A DNA stretch of 64,000 nucleotides from Flavobacteriales bacterium (GCA_019912395.1 JAIOIH010000087.1:62001-126000), one strand, 5' to 3'. Positions 15,814 through 24,526 are shown, counted from the stretch's first letter. Notes: generated from the sequence alone by a model not told the origin. Numbers and translations are program-made.

Positions 15814-17984
15814 ACCGCCAACGGAAGACCATGAAAAGCCCATCGTTTCAGGCCCTCGCGCTGGCCGCAACACTCCTTATCCCGGCCTCCATGACCGCAC
15901 AAGTGGACCGCACCAAAGCACCCCCGGCAGGACCGGCACCCGAAGTTCACCTCGGAGAGCACAAGAGCATCACCCTGGCCAACGGAATGCGGGTGATCAT
16001 CGTGGAGAACCACAAGATCCCCATCGTCAGTGCCCAAGTGCGTTTCGATATCCCGCCCATCATGCAGGGTGACATCGCCGGCTATCAGGACCTGGTGGGC
16101 GAGCTGCTCACCAGCGGTACAGCCCGGCACACGAAGGAGGAGATCGATGAGCTCGTGGACGGCCTTGGGGCCCGGATGAACGGATCCAACGACGGCATCT
16201 ACGCCTCCAGCCTGAAGAAGAATTTTCCCCAGGTGATGGACCTGCTCTACGAGGTGGTCTCCAGCGCCAACTTCCCCCGGGAGGAATTTGAGAAAGCGAA
16301 GACCCGCGCACTTTCCCAAGTGAGCGCGCGCGCCGACGATCCCGATCAGATCGCCGAAGTGGTGGGTCGTGCGCTCACATACGGCAAGGGCTACCCTTAT
16401 GGAGAAGTGACCACGGAGGCCACGCTGAGCAAGGTCAACCGGGACGATCTCTATCAGTACTACCGCTACTTCTTCCAGCCCAAGCAGGGCTACCTGGTAT
16501 TGGTGGGGGACATCACCGCCAAGGAAGGTGAGGCCATGGCCACGAAGTATTTCGGCACCTGGAAAGGCGCTGAAGTGCCGGTGACCAAGGACGAGCAAGG
16601 GCACGACGTGGTGAAGGACCTTGGCCCGATCATCCCAGCCGGGAAACAGCCTCCAATGCCCCGGGACGTGCGCGTGGCCTTCGTGGACCGGCCCGGTAGC
16701 GCACAGAGCGTGATCAAGGTGCTGTTCCCCGTACAACTGAAGCCGAACGACCCGATGGTCCTGCAGGCCCAAGTGCTCAACACCATCCTGGGCGGTGGGG
16801 TGTTCAACGCCCGGCTGATGCAGAACCTTCGCGAGGACAAGGGCTACACCTACGGGGCCTATTCCAGCCTTGATGCGGACCGGTGGTGCGGTGCCTTCAG
16901 CGCCGGGTGCAGCGTGCGGAACAATGTGACCGACAGTGCGGCAACCCAGATCATGGACGAGATCAGGAACATCCGCAAGGCACCGGTGAAGGCCGATGAA
17001 CTGGCCCTGGCCAAGAGCTACATGGCAGGCAGTTTCGCCCGTGCCCTGGAAGATCCGCGGACCGTGGCCCGCTTTGCGCTGAACACCTACCTGAACGATC
17101 TGCCGGAGGACCATTACGATACCTATCTCAAGAAACTGGAAACGGTGACCATAGCGGACGTGCAACAGGCCGCGAACCGCTTCCTGCAGTCGGATAGCGC
17201 GACCATTCTGGTGGTGGGCGACAAGGAGCAGGTGGCCAAGACCTTGGAGGGCTTGAGCACCACCGGTGTGGTACTGGACTTCGACATCAATGGCGATATC
17301 GTGCGCATTGATCCCACTGAAGGTGCCACGCCAGCCCCGGCGGGCATGACCGCGCAGGATGTGCTCGATGCCTACATCAAGGCCATTGGAGGCAGCGCCG
17401 CAGTGGGGAAGGTGAAGGACCTGAAGAAGGAGTATACCACCAGTATCCAGGGCATGCCCGCCACCTTGGTGGAGTACTATAAGGTGCCGAACAACTATGC
17501 CATGGAGATGAAGATGGGGGAGATGGTGTTGCAGAAGATGACCTATGACGGTACACGTGGAAAGATGGTGGGGATGGGCGGTGAAAAAGAGCTGGAGGAC
17601 ATCGAGCTTGACGAGTTGCGCGCCAATTCCTATGCCTTTCCCGAACTGCATTACGCCGAGATGGAACAACTGGGACGATTGATGGGTATCGTGGACATCG
17701 AGGGCAAGAAGGCCTATCGCGTCAACGTGAAAACACTGCCCGGAGGCCAGTTCGATGAATACTACGACGTGACCACCGGCCTCAAGCTGCGCCGTAAGGA
17801 TTACCAGTCCCAGGAGGGAGGGGGCTACATCCAAGTGATCACGGACTACAGCGACTACACACCGGAAGGGGGCGTTCTTTTCCCCCACACCCTGCATCAG
17901 GGCGGTGGAATGGACATGACCCTCACGGCGACCTCCATCAGCGTGAACAAGGGCATCCCCGGATCCGTGTTCAGTGTGGAGTGA
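15810..17984 (+). CDS. M16 family non-catalytic subunit with C-terminal LolA-like domain
   Basis: 724 residues with a signal sequence (FQALALAATLLIPASMTAQ); the true start may be Met8. The M16 fold is clear (ITLANGMRVIIVENHKIPIV; 'GYTYGAYSSL' region), but the position of H-x-x-E-H reads GYQDLVGEL, so zinc ligands are missing. This is the usual pattern for the partner subunit of two-gene M16 peptidases. Beyond about residue 520 an extra domain of some 200 residues ('AYIKAIGGSAAVGKVKDLKK', 'YYDVTTGLKLRRKDYQ') resembles outer-membrane lipoprotein carrier-like (LolA/LppX-type) proteins. Translationally coupled to the catalytic subunit. Confidence 0.9.
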   Translation: MNRQRKTMKSPSFQALALAATLLIPASMTAQVDRTKAPPAGPAPEVHLGEHKSITLANGMRVIIVENHKIPIVSAQVRFDIPPIMQGDIAGYQDLVGELLTSGTARHTKEEIDELVDGLGARMNGSNDGIYASSLKKNFPQVMDLLYEVVSSANFPREEFEKAKTRALSQVSARADDPDQIAEVVGRALTYGKGYPYGEVTTEATLSKVNRDDLYQYYRYFFQPKQGYLVLVGDITAKEGEAMATKYFGTWKGAEVPVTKDEQGHDVVKDLGPIIPAGKQPPMPRDVRVAFVDRPGSAQSVIKVLFPVQLKPNDPMVLQAQVLNTILGGGVFNARLMQNLREDKGYTYGAYSSLDADRWCGAFSAGCSVRNNVTDSAATQIMDEIRNIRKAPVKADELALAKSYMAGSFARALEDPRTVARFALNTYLNDLPEDHYDTYLKKLETVTIADVQQAANRFLQSDSATILVVGDKEQVAKTLEGLSTTGVVLDFDINGDIVRIDPTEGATPAPAGMTAQDVLDAYIKAIGGSAAVGKVKDLKKEYTTSIQGMPATLVEYYKVPNNYAMEMKMGEMVLQKMTYDGTRGKMVGMGGEKELEDIELDELRANSYAFPELHYAEMEQLGRLMGIVDIEGKKAYRVNVKTLPGGQFDEYYDVTTGLKLRRKDYQSQEGGGYIQVITDYSDYTPEGGVLFPHTLHQGGGMDMTLTATSISVNKGIPGSVFSVE

Positions 17985-17991
17985 GGAGGTG

Positions 17992-18035
17992 TTTTTCCAG
18001 TTTCCGCTTTCAGCTTTTCAGTCTCAGCTTTCCAA
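17992..18035. repeat. TTTCAGC-word cluster between convergent genes
   Basis: Degenerate tandem words of the type (T)TTTCAGC/TTTCCGC (17992-18035). The last residues and stop codon of the WbqC-like gene (18024) fall inside it. It belongs to the class of intergenic word repeats seen throughout the window. Confidence 0.55.
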
Positions 18036-18644
18036 GCACCTTCTCGCCTGCGGCCCCGCATTCATCACCAGGTCGATGATGCTCAGTCGGCCCACAAAGC
18101 CGTGGCGGTCCGCGAAGACCTGCGTATAGGGTAGGACATTCCCGACCGTGGATGGCAGTACCTTCTTGGGATGCAGGTCACGGCGATGGTCCGTCAGTCC
18201 CTTCAGGTCCTCCACAAAGGTTTCCCGGACTTCCACATCACAGGTAAGCCCCAGCCATTTAAGGGCCAGGTGCATGGTGGCCAGGTCCAGCTCGACCAGT
18301 TTGGCGTAGCGCTTCCGCAACAACGCTTCGATGTCCGGCATGTAGTGGATGAACCAGGGCGTTTGCCCGTAGGCGCTCCGGATCGCTTGGATGTGTTGGA
18401 GATTCCACGGTTCCGCGTAGCTGAGGACCACGGAGTGCAACGGCATCTTCTCACCGCTTCTGCGGGCGATCGTTAAGGTGAGGTCCTGCTTCCCGTTCGG
18501 GCCGATGATGGAGGTGCGGGTGCGGTAGCTCTGGCGCTCGTAGTACTCCGCGACATCGATGACGATCCGCTCGCTGCGCGCCATCAACGCATAGTGCTCC
18601 ACACTGCCGAAATAGTACGCCGAAAGAAGTGGAGTGCGGTCCAT
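18024..18644 (-). CDS. WbqC-like family protein
   Basis: 206 residues from the Met at 18644 (MDRTPLLSAYYFGSVEHYAL). It matches the WbqC pattern: a short N-terminal strand 'LLSAYYFGSVEHYA', 'YYERQSYRTRTSIIGPNGKQ' and 'WNLQHIQAIRSAYGQTPWF', ending in the Bacteroidota-specific 'LSIIDLVMNAGP' block. WbqC-type proteins are linked to O-antigen or lipid metabolism in other bacteria, but the reaction is unknown. The final residues CLES are encoded by a repeat word, suggesting the C-terminus was rewritten by repeat insertion. Divergent from the NlpE-like gene (57 bp between starts). Confidence 0.88.
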   Translation of the reverse strand: MDRTPLLSAYYFGSVEHYALMARSERIVIDVAEYYERQSYRTRTSIIGPNGKQDLTLTIARRSGEKMPLHSVVLSYAEPWNLQHIQAIRSAYGQTPWFIHYMPDIEALLRKRYAKLVELDLATMHLALKWLGLTCDVEVRETFVEDLKGLTDHRRDLHPKKVLPSTVGNVLPYTQVFADRHGFVGRLSIIDLVMNAGPQARRCLES

Positions 18645-18700
18645 GGCGCACAAAGATGGCCGGCTTTGCGTTGTTCCTTTGCTTCCAATTGTTACAGCCC

Positions 18701-19411
18701 ATGAAGTTGATCCACGCACTCCCTGTAGTTCTGGTTATCCTGGCTTCGTGCCAAGGCAGTCCGCAAGAGGAAAAAGCACCGGAGGGTGTTGAGACCGAGG
18801 AAACAACGGGAGCAACGCAATGGGTCGGGCTTTATGCCGATACACTTCCCTGTGCGGACTGTCCCGGCATTCTGACTCAACTGGACCTGCGTGCGGACAG
18901 CACCTATGTGATGCGTGACCGCTACCTCGAACGCGACAGCATCCCGTACGGAACCATCGGACAGTGGACCGTTGCAGGGGATATGCTTACACTCAAGACT
19001 GCGGATGTGCCGATGCGCTGGAAGCTGGAAGGGGATAGGCTGGTGCGCAGAGATGCGGACGGCGGGCCGGTGGAGACCACCTTGCCCAACTCCATTGGGC
19101 GGGTGGCCAATTTCGGTTCATTGCCCATGCGCCTCTCCGGTGCCTATGTCTACTACGCCGACTCCCATAGCTTCACCCCCTGCGGAAGCAAATTTGTAAT
19201 TCCCGTGGCCATGGATGAGGCCGGTACGGGAGGAGCAGGGCTGGAGCTCGAACGCGCCTACAGCAACCGGATCAAAACACCACCGGATCCCTTGTTCGTG
19301 GAAGTCACCGCATCGTTGCGTACGGGGCCGGCCATGGAAGGGGATAGCACCGAGGAATACCTCTACATCGAGCGGCTGGAGCGGGTGAAGGAGATGCAGA
19401 AGTGTCCTTGA
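18701..19411 (+). CDS. NlpE-like copper-resistance/stress lipoprotein
   Basis: 236 residues from the Met at 18701, chosen because it opens a lipoprotein signal (MKLIHALPVVLVILASC, lipobox ILASC). The NlpE N-terminal domain is shown by GLYADTLPCADCPGILTQL with its CxxC. In E. coli NlpE this motif lies in a lipocalin-like barrel that signals surface and copper stress to the Cpx system. A second domain of about 100 residues ('GAYVYYADSHSFTPCGSKF') is shared with other NlpE-like proteins of Bacteroidota (DUF-type/META-like). Its link to the window's metal-efflux genes is only thematic. Confidence 0.85.
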   Translation: MKLIHALPVVLVILASCQGSPQEEKAPEGVETEETTGATQWVGLYADTLPCADCPGILTQLDLRADSTYVMRDRYLERDSIPYGTIGQWTVAGDMLTLKTADVPMRWKLEGDRLVRRDADGGPVETTLPNSIGRVANFGSLPMRLSGAYVYYADSHSFTPCGSKFVIPVAMDEAGTGGAGLELERAYSNRIKTPPDPLFVEVTASLRTGPAMEGDSTEEYLYIERLERVKEMQKCP

Positions 19412-19434
19412 ATAAACGCAAAGGAACGAGGACT

Positions 19435-19511
19435 CGTACCGAGTACAGGGTGCCGAGTACCTAATGCCGCGCACGGTATTGTACCCTGTACCAATACCCA
19501 ATACCCTGTAC
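19435..19511. repeat. GTACC-word inverted repeat, second copy
   Basis: Left arm GTACCGAGTACAGGGTGCC (19437 on) and right-arm words GTACCCTGTACC and CCAATACCC (19475-19511) are related as inverted complements with variations, with a short centre at about 19460-19475. Same family as 8711-8796 and 55972-56062. Confidence 0.75.
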
Positions 19512-19522
19512 TTTCTCCCCCT

Positions 19523-19684
19523 TCACCGCAGGAAGGCCCGCAACACCAGCACCACCATGCAGGCCAGGAACATGAAGATGCTGATCCGGTTGATCCCGTG
19601 CATGAACCGCAAGTTGAGGTTGTTGTCCGTTTTGGAGAACAACGTGGCCGGGTTCAAGTAGTAAAGGATGCGCTTCCAGAACAT
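19523..19684 (-). CDS. 53-residue single-helix membrane protein (DUF6728-like)
   Basis: A short frame on the minus strand: ATG at 19682-19684, stop TGA at 19523-19525. The peptide begins MFWKRILYYLNPATLFSKTD, continues NLNLRFMHGINRISIFMFLA, and ends in one transmembrane helix and a basic tail (LVLRAFLR). The pattern 'aromatic/basic N-terminus, MHGINRISI, then TM' resembles small Bacteroidota-only proteins I remember as DUF6728. The ATG is preceded by TATCTTCG plus four bases, an arrangement shared with fabG and the PyrR-like gene, which supports real expression. Function unknown. Confidence 0.65.
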   Translation of the reverse strand: MFWKRILYYLNPATLFSKTDNNLNLRFMHGINRISIFMFLACMVVLVLRAFLR

Positions 19685-19688
19685 GGTG

Positions 19689-19696
19689 CGAAGATA
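19689..19696 (-). promoter_or_regulatory. -7 box (TATCTTCG) of the small membrane protein gene
   Basis: TATCTTCG on the minus strand, then CACC, then ATG. It matches TAnnTTYG and implies a leaderless or nearly leaderless transcript. Confidence 0.45.
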
Positions 19697-19715
19697 GAAG
19701 GCTATGATGCCGGAA

Positions 19716-20015
19716 CTACAGGGTCCGGCTGAAGGTGCGTGAAGCCGTGCGGTCCCCGTTCAAACCCTGAAAAGTGATCGCGAAGGCACTGTCCTGCTCG
19801 TGGATCGATCCCGTGCTGAAGTACTTCCAAGCGTAGCCTTCTGCCCGGTAGCCGATGTCCGGATCGTCCGGATAGGCGGTGTCCGAAAGATTGGTGATCG
19901 GGAATTCGTAGCGCTGCACCTTCTCCGCATGCACTTTGGCTCAGTTCCGGCACGATGCCGCGAGCGCGACCCATGCAACCACTCCCCAATACTTAATCCA
20001 TGACGCTGATAGCAT
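19716..20015 (-). pseudogene. Small lipoprotein gene interrupted by an in-frame TGA
   Basis: One reading frame of 100 codons runs from ATG (20013-20015) to a stop at 19716. The first 24 codons encode MLSASWIKYWGVVAWVALAA followed by SCRN, a convincing lipoprotein signal with lipobox LAASC. TGA (19941-19943) follows immediately, and the frame then continues open for 74 codons (AKVHAEKVQRYEFPITNLSD..., ...YAWKYFSTGSIHEQDS...SRTL) with protein-like composition. Explanations are a nonsense mutation, a sequencing error, or restart at GTG 19934 as a truncated 72-residue product without signal. No selenocysteine element was recognised. Family unknown. Confidence 0.6.
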
Positions 20016-20131
20016 CCTGCAAGCTGCCGTGCGAGATGCCGTTCATCCAGACTGTAACGGAACTTCACTTGAGCCGGGGCGAGACGATCTGCCCATTGCT
20101 CATCCCTAACGGCCCGCTGCCAACTCTCGGT

Positions 20132-20139
20132 TAATTTTG
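20132..20139 (+). promoter_or_regulatory. -7 box (TAATTTTG) of uvrB
   Basis: Exact TAnnTTTG match 10 bases before the uvrB ATG. No good -33 box is seen at the expected distance. The spacing is nearly the same as in the cysteine desulfurase gene (TAATTTCGCAAC... ATG). Confidence 0.55.
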
Positions 20140-20149
20140 CAACTTCCCC

Positions 20150-22195
20150 ATGCCCTTCGAGCTCATCTCCGAATTCACGCCCACCGGCGACCAGCCCGAG
20201 GCGATCCGCCAACTGGTGGAAAGCGCCCGCGAGGGTGTACAGTACCAAACACTGCTGGGCGTTACCGGTTCGGGCAAGACGTTCACCATCGCGAACATGA
20301 TCGCGCAGCTGGACCGGCCCACGCTGATCCTGAGCCACAACAAGACCTTGGCCGCGCAGCTCTACGGTGAGTTCAAGCACTTCTTCCCGAACGACCGCGT
20401 GGAATACTTCGTGAGCTACTACGATTACTACCAGCCGGAGGCCTATTTGCCTGTATCCAACACCTACATCGAGAAGGACCTCTCCATCAATTCCGAGATC
20501 GAGAAGCTGCGCCTGAGCACCACAAGTGCGCTGCTGAGCGGAAGGCGCAATGTGATAGTGGTGGCCAGCGTGAGCTGCATTTACGGCATCGGCAACCCCG
20601 CGGAGTTCCACAAGAGCGTGGTTCATGTGCATAAGGGACAGAAGATCTCGCGCAACGCGCTGTTGCACCAGTTCGTCTCCGCGCTTTACAGCCGCCAGGA
20701 TATCGACCCGACAAGGGGCAACTTCCGTGTCCGGGGTGACGTGGTGGAGGTCTACCTCGCCTACGCGGACGAGGGAATGCGCATCCACTTCTGGGGCGAC
20801 GAGATCGAGAAGATCGAACGCTTCGCCATCGAGAACGGAAAGACCTTGGAGGTCCTGGACGAGACCCCGATCTATCCGGCCAACATCTTCGTCACCAGCA
20901 AGGAAACGCTGAACGATGCGATCGCCTCCATCCAGGAGGACATGGTGAAGCAGGTGGAGTTCTTCAAGGAGATCGGTAAGCACCTCGAAGCGAAACGGTT
21001 GGAAGAGCGCGTGCTCTACGATCTGGAGATGATGCGCGAGCTGGGCTATTGCAGTGGCATCGAGAACTACAGCCGCTACTTCGACCGGCGCGAGCAAGGT
21101 CAACGACCCTTCTGCCTGCTGGACTATTTCCCGGAGGACTTTTTAATGGTGATCGACGAGAGCCACGTAACGGTGAGCCAGATCGGTGCCATGTACGGCG
21201 GTGACCGAAGCCGCAAGAAGAACCTGGTGGAGTACGGCTTCCGGCTGCCCAGCGCGATGGACAACCGTCCGCTGAAGTTCGAGGAGTTCGATGCCATGAT
21301 CGGGCAGACCGTCTTCGTGAGCGCCACCCCGGCGGACTTCGAGCTGGAACGCAGCGAGGGCATCGTAGTGGAACAAGTGGTGCGCCCCACCGGTCTGCTG
21401 GACCCGCCGATCGACGTGCGCCCCAGCAAGGACCAGATCGACGACCTGCTGTACGAGATCCGCTTGCGCGCCGAGAAGGACGAACGGGTGCTGGTGACCA
21501 CCCTCACCAAGCGAATGGCCGAGGAGCTCGCGGAATTCCTTGGGAAGAACGGCGTGAAGTGCAAGTACATCCACAGCGACGTGGAGACCTTGGACCGCAT
21601 CGAGATCCTGCGCCAGTTGCGCCTCGGGATGTTCGATGTGCTGGTGGGCGTGAACCTGCTCCGCGAAGGTCTGGACCTGCCCGAGGTCTCGCTGGTGGCC
21701 GTGCTGGACGCGGACAAGGAAGGATTCCTGCGCAGCAACCGCTCCCTGACGCAGACCGCAGGCCGCGCTGCGCGGAACCTCAATGGCAGGGTGATCTTCT
21801 ATGCGGACAAGATCACCGACAGCATGCGCCGCACCATGGAGGAGACCGAACGCCGTCGCGCCAAGCAGATGGCCTACAACGAGGAGCATGGCATCACGCC
21901 CACGCAGATCAAGCGCGACCGGACCTCGGTGATGCAGCAGACCGCCGTGATCGATGCGGGCGACGGAAGTGGGCGCAAGGCGTACGTGGAACCCGAGGAG
22001 ATGAGCCTCGCCGCAGATCCGGTGATGCGGTACATGCCCGTGGAGGACCTGGAGAAGAATGCGGCCCTGCTGGAAACTCGCATGAAGAAATCCGCCAAGG
22101 AACTCGATTTCATGACGGCGGCGCAGTTGCGCGATGAACTCTTCGCCATCCGCAAGCTGATCGATGAGAAGGCAAAGCCGTCCAAGGTGGGTTGA
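20150..22195 (+). CDS. uvrB: Excinuclease ABC subunit B
   Basis: 681 residues, normal length. UvrB verifies DNA damage in the UvrABC nucleotide-excision repair complex. Walker A is LLGVTGSGKTFTIANMI (about residue 40), followed by the beta-hairpin region 'YYDYYQPEAYLP', the DESH box (VIDESHVTVSQIG), helicase motif 'NLLREGLDLPEVSLV', 'QTAGRAARN' and a C-terminal UVR domain ('KSAKELDFMTAAQLRDELFA') that contacts UvrC/UvrA. Complete, with no oddities. It stands alone, as uvrB usually does. Confidence 0.98.
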   Translation: MPFELISEFTPTGDQPEAIRQLVESAREGVQYQTLLGVTGSGKTFTIANMIAQLDRPTLILSHNKTLAAQLYGEFKHFFPNDRVEYFVSYYDYYQPEAYLPVSNTYIEKDLSINSEIEKLRLSTTSALLSGRRNVIVVASVSCIYGIGNPAEFHKSVVHVHKGQKISRNALLHQFVSALYSRQDIDPTRGNFRVRGDVVEVYLAYADEGMRIHFWGDEIEKIERFAIENGKTLEVLDETPIYPANIFVTSKETLNDAIASIQEDMVKQVEFFKEIGKHLEAKRLEERVLYDLEMMRELGYCSGIENYSRYFDRREQGQRPFCLLDYFPEDFLMVIDESHVTVSQIGAMYGGDRSRKKNLVEYGFRLPSAMDNRPLKFEEFDAMIGQTVFVSATPADFELERSEGIVVEQVVRPTGLLDPPIDVRPSKDQIDDLLYEIRLRAEKDERVLVTTLTKRMAEELAEFLGKNGVKCKYIHSDVETLDRIEILRQLRLGMFDVLVGVNLLREGLDLPEVSLVAVLDADKEGFLRSNRSLTQTAGRAARNLNGRVIFYADKITDSMRRTMEETERRRAKQMAYNEEHGITPTQIKRDRTSVMQQTAVIDAGDGSGRKAYVEPEEMSLAADPVMRYMPVEDLEKNAALLETRMKKSAKELDFMTAAQLRDELFAIRKLIDEKAKPSKVG

Positions 22196-22226
22196 AGGCG
22201 CGTGGATAATACTGCGCACCCTGTCC

Positions 22227-22234
22227 TATTTTCG
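22227..22234 (+). promoter_or_regulatory. -7 box (TATTTTCG) upstream of the T9SS protease gene
   Basis: TATTTTCG matches TAnnTTYG 66 bases before the ATG at 22301. No clear -33 element. Confidence 0.35.
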
Positions 22235-22300
22235 CTGCAACCATTAGGGTGGCATTCGCGTCATTTCCGTATCCTGCCCACCTGCTAGAACGCCCATCCC

Positions 22301-24526
22301 ATGACCAGGACCCATACGCTGCTTTCTCTCGCTTCCCTTTTACTGGTTGCACCCCTTTCCGCGCAGATCTCTTTTGGCGGACATCCTTACGGCGACAAGG
22401 CCGAGAAGCGGGGCATGCCGCCAGCGGTCGCCGTGCATCTCCCACAGGTGGATGTGGCCACCCTGTTGAACGAAGACGCCGACCGGGCCGCACAAGGGAT
22501 CAAGGGACCGCTCCGCTTCGGTTATACCCACCAAACGGACCTAACGCTGCAGAACAGCGGTGCCTGGTTCATCATGCCCAATGGCGACCGCGTGTGGCGA
22601 TTGATGCTGCATTGCCCGGAGGCCCTGAGCATCAACCTGCAATTCAGCAATTACGTGATCCCGGAAGGAGCGTGGATGTTCCTCTACAACGAAGCCGGCA
22701 TGGTGCGCGGATCCTATACGGCGCAAAGCAATCCGGGGCATACCGCATTCGGCACATCCCCCCTTTCGGGGGATCGCATCACGGTGGAATACATCGAACC
22801 GGCAGCGCTCGCGGGCCAAGGCCAACTCACCATCAGCGCCGTGATCCATGGCTACCGCCTCCTGGGTGGCGGCCCCGACCGGGGCTTCGGAGATAGCGGC
22901 GCGTGTAATGTGAACACCATCTGCCCGGAAGGCGACCTCTGGCGGGACGAGATCCGATCGGTGGCGCATGTGGTGCTCGGGGGTGGGGTATGCACAGGCA
23001 CCTTGGTGAACAACTGTGCCAACGATAGCACGCCCTACTTCCTAACGGCCAACCACTGCACGGAAGGCAACACCTCCAACGCTTCCTGGGTCTTCATCTT
23101 CAATTGGGAAAGCCCCGTTTGCGACCCCACGGAGAATGCGCCCATGGACCAAAGCATCACCGGTTGCGACAAGCTCCTGGAGTTTCCCGGCACCGATGCA
23201 TCGTTCCTGCAGCTCAGCAGTATCCCTCCCGTGGATTTCCACCCGTACTACAGCGGTTGGGACAAGAGCGGCACCGCACCCGACAGCGTGGTGGGCATCC
23301 ACCATCCCGCCGGGGACATCAAGAAGATCTGCAGCTCGCACGGACCCATCATCGAAGGCACGATGAGCGGAGCAGACTGCTGGCAGGTCACCGAGTGGCA
23401 TTCCGGCACCACGGAGCCGGGAAGCAGCGGGAGCGCCATTTGGAACCAGGACCACCGCATCATCGGGCAACTGTTCGGTGGGCAGGCCTCCTGTTCCAAC
23501 AATGTGAACGACTTCTATGGCCGCTTCGACCTCACCTATCCGCTCATTGAGCAATGGCTGGGGGATTGCGGCGATACCCTCAACGGATTCGACCCCGAGG
23601 CCTATGTCCCCATTCCGCTGGATGCGGCCATCACCAGCATTGCCGGGGTGCCTCATGTTGTTTGCAACAGCGACAGCATCATGCCGGTCGTTACGATGAA
23701 GAACAATGGGGAAGGCGTGATCACCTACGTGAATATAAATTACTTCCTGGATGGTGCCATCATGGGGACAATTCCCTGGTACGGTGCGCTCCAGCCGGTG
23801 CAAACCGCGAACGTCCAACTCCCAGCCATCCATGCCTCCAGCGGTGTCCATTGGATCCATGTCAGCACATCGAACCCGAACGCGGATGTGGATACCAACC
23901 CCCTGAACGACGAGGATAGCCTGCAGTTCATGGTGAACAGCCCGGGCATCATCGGAGTGGTGCAGTTGGACCTGGACCGCTATGGGACGGAGACCAGGTG
24001 GAAGATCGAAACGCCGGAGGGTTTCCTCGTGGAGAGCGGAGGACCCTATGTGAACAGCCCCAACGGGTATACGATGAACGAAGAGGTGTGCCTGGCCCAT
24101 ACCTGCTACATCTTTACCGTGTTCGATGATGTGGGCGACGGCATGTGCTGCGATTACGGCGAAGGCGATTTCCGGATCCTCGATACCCTCGGTGTGTCCT
24201 TGCTGGAGGGCAATGGAACCTTCGGCTACTCGTACAGCGACGAGTTCTGCGTGAACTGGGTAGGGATCAGTGAGTCCGCTGGCCGTATCCTGCACGTGGC
24301 ACCCAACCCGAGCAACGGCCGGTTCACGGCGTTCCTCCAGGAAGGCGTTGGCCCGCAGCAGTTGCGCGTACAGGATGCCTTGGGACGTATTGTATGGACC
24401 GGGGCAACCACGGCAGGACAGGGTCGTGTTGATATGGATCTTGCACAGCTGGCTGGAGGCACCTATCTCCTGGTGGCGGAGGATGGAGCGCAGCGATCCG
24501 TGCAACGGATCATGATCCAGCGGTAA
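22301..24526 (+). CDS. T9SS-exported trypsin-like serine protease (lysyl-endopeptidase-like)
   Basis: 741 residues. Signal peptide (LLSLASLLLVAPLSAQ), a propeptide-like region with a jelly-roll flavour (residues about 30-190), then an S1 chymotrypsin-like domain with the catalytic triad visible: His in FLTANHC, Asp in GTDASFLQL and Ser in EPGSSGSAIW. Multiple Cys pairs resemble Achromobacter lysyl endopeptidase. A following region may be CARDB-like ('TMKNNGEGVITYVNINYFLD'). The last 75 residues form a type A T9SS sorting domain (VAPNPSNGRF ... GGTYLLVAEDG ... RIMIQR). Secreted or surface-attached; substrate specificity unproven. Confidence 0.92.
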   Translation: MTRTHTLLSLASLLLVAPLSAQISFGGHPYGDKAEKRGMPPAVAVHLPQVDVATLLNEDADRAAQGIKGPLRFGYTHQTDLTLQNSGAWFIMPNGDRVWRLMLHCPEALSINLQFSNYVIPEGAWMFLYNEAGMVRGSYTAQSNPGHTAFGTSPLSGDRITVEYIEPAALAGQGQLTISAVIHGYRLLGGGPDRGFGDSGACNVNTICPEGDLWRDEIRSVAHVVLGGGVCTGTLVNNCANDSTPYFLTANHCTEGNTSNASWVFIFNWESPVCDPTENAPMDQSITGCDKLLEFPGTDASFLQLSSIPPVDFHPYYSGWDKSGTAPDSVVGIHHPAGDIKKICSSHGPIIEGTMSGADCWQVTEWHSGTTEPGSSGSAIWNQDHRIIGQLFGGQASCSNNVNDFYGRFDLTYPLIEQWLGDCGDTLNGFDPEAYVPIPLDAAITSIAGVPHVVCNSDSIMPVVTMKNNGEGVITYVNINYFLDGAIMGTIPWYGALQPVQTANVQLPAIHASSGVHWIHVSTSNPNADVDTNPLNDEDSLQFMVNSPGIIGVVQLDLDRYGTETRWKIETPEGFLVESGGPYVNSPNGYTMNEEVCLAHTCYIFTVFDDVGDGMCCDYGEGDFRILDTLGVSLLEGNGTFGYSYSDEFCVNWVGISESAGRILHVAPNPSNGRFTAFLQEGVGPQQLRVQDALGRIVWTGATTAGQGRVDMDLAQLAGGTYLLVAEDGAQRSVQRIMIQR

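Noticed and set aside
15786-17897. 703-codon open frame on the minus strand across the second M16 gene
   Set aside because: His/Val/Leu/Gly-rich shadow of a high-G+C gene; the plus-strand frame has a signal peptide and a recognisable family.
19716-20015. Selenocysteine read-through of the in-frame TGA
   Set aside because: No SECIS-like hairpin was recognised after the codon, and the following residues do not look like a selenoprotein redox motif.
20625-20912. Plus-strand frame starting MCIRDR inside uvrB, reminiscent of a transposase-adapter artefact
   Set aside because: The DNA (catgtgcataagggacag) differs from the adapter sequence at two or more bases and encodes the normal UvrB residues VHKGQKISR in the right frame.
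19760-21103. 447-codon minus-strand frame across the start of uvrB
   Set aside because: Antisense of uvrB; ends in Arg/Ser-rich sequence from the wrong frame of the small lipoprotein.
23042-24505. 487-codon minus-strand frame opposite the T9SS protease
   Set aside because: Antisense shadow; the plus strand has the catalytic triad and sorting domain.
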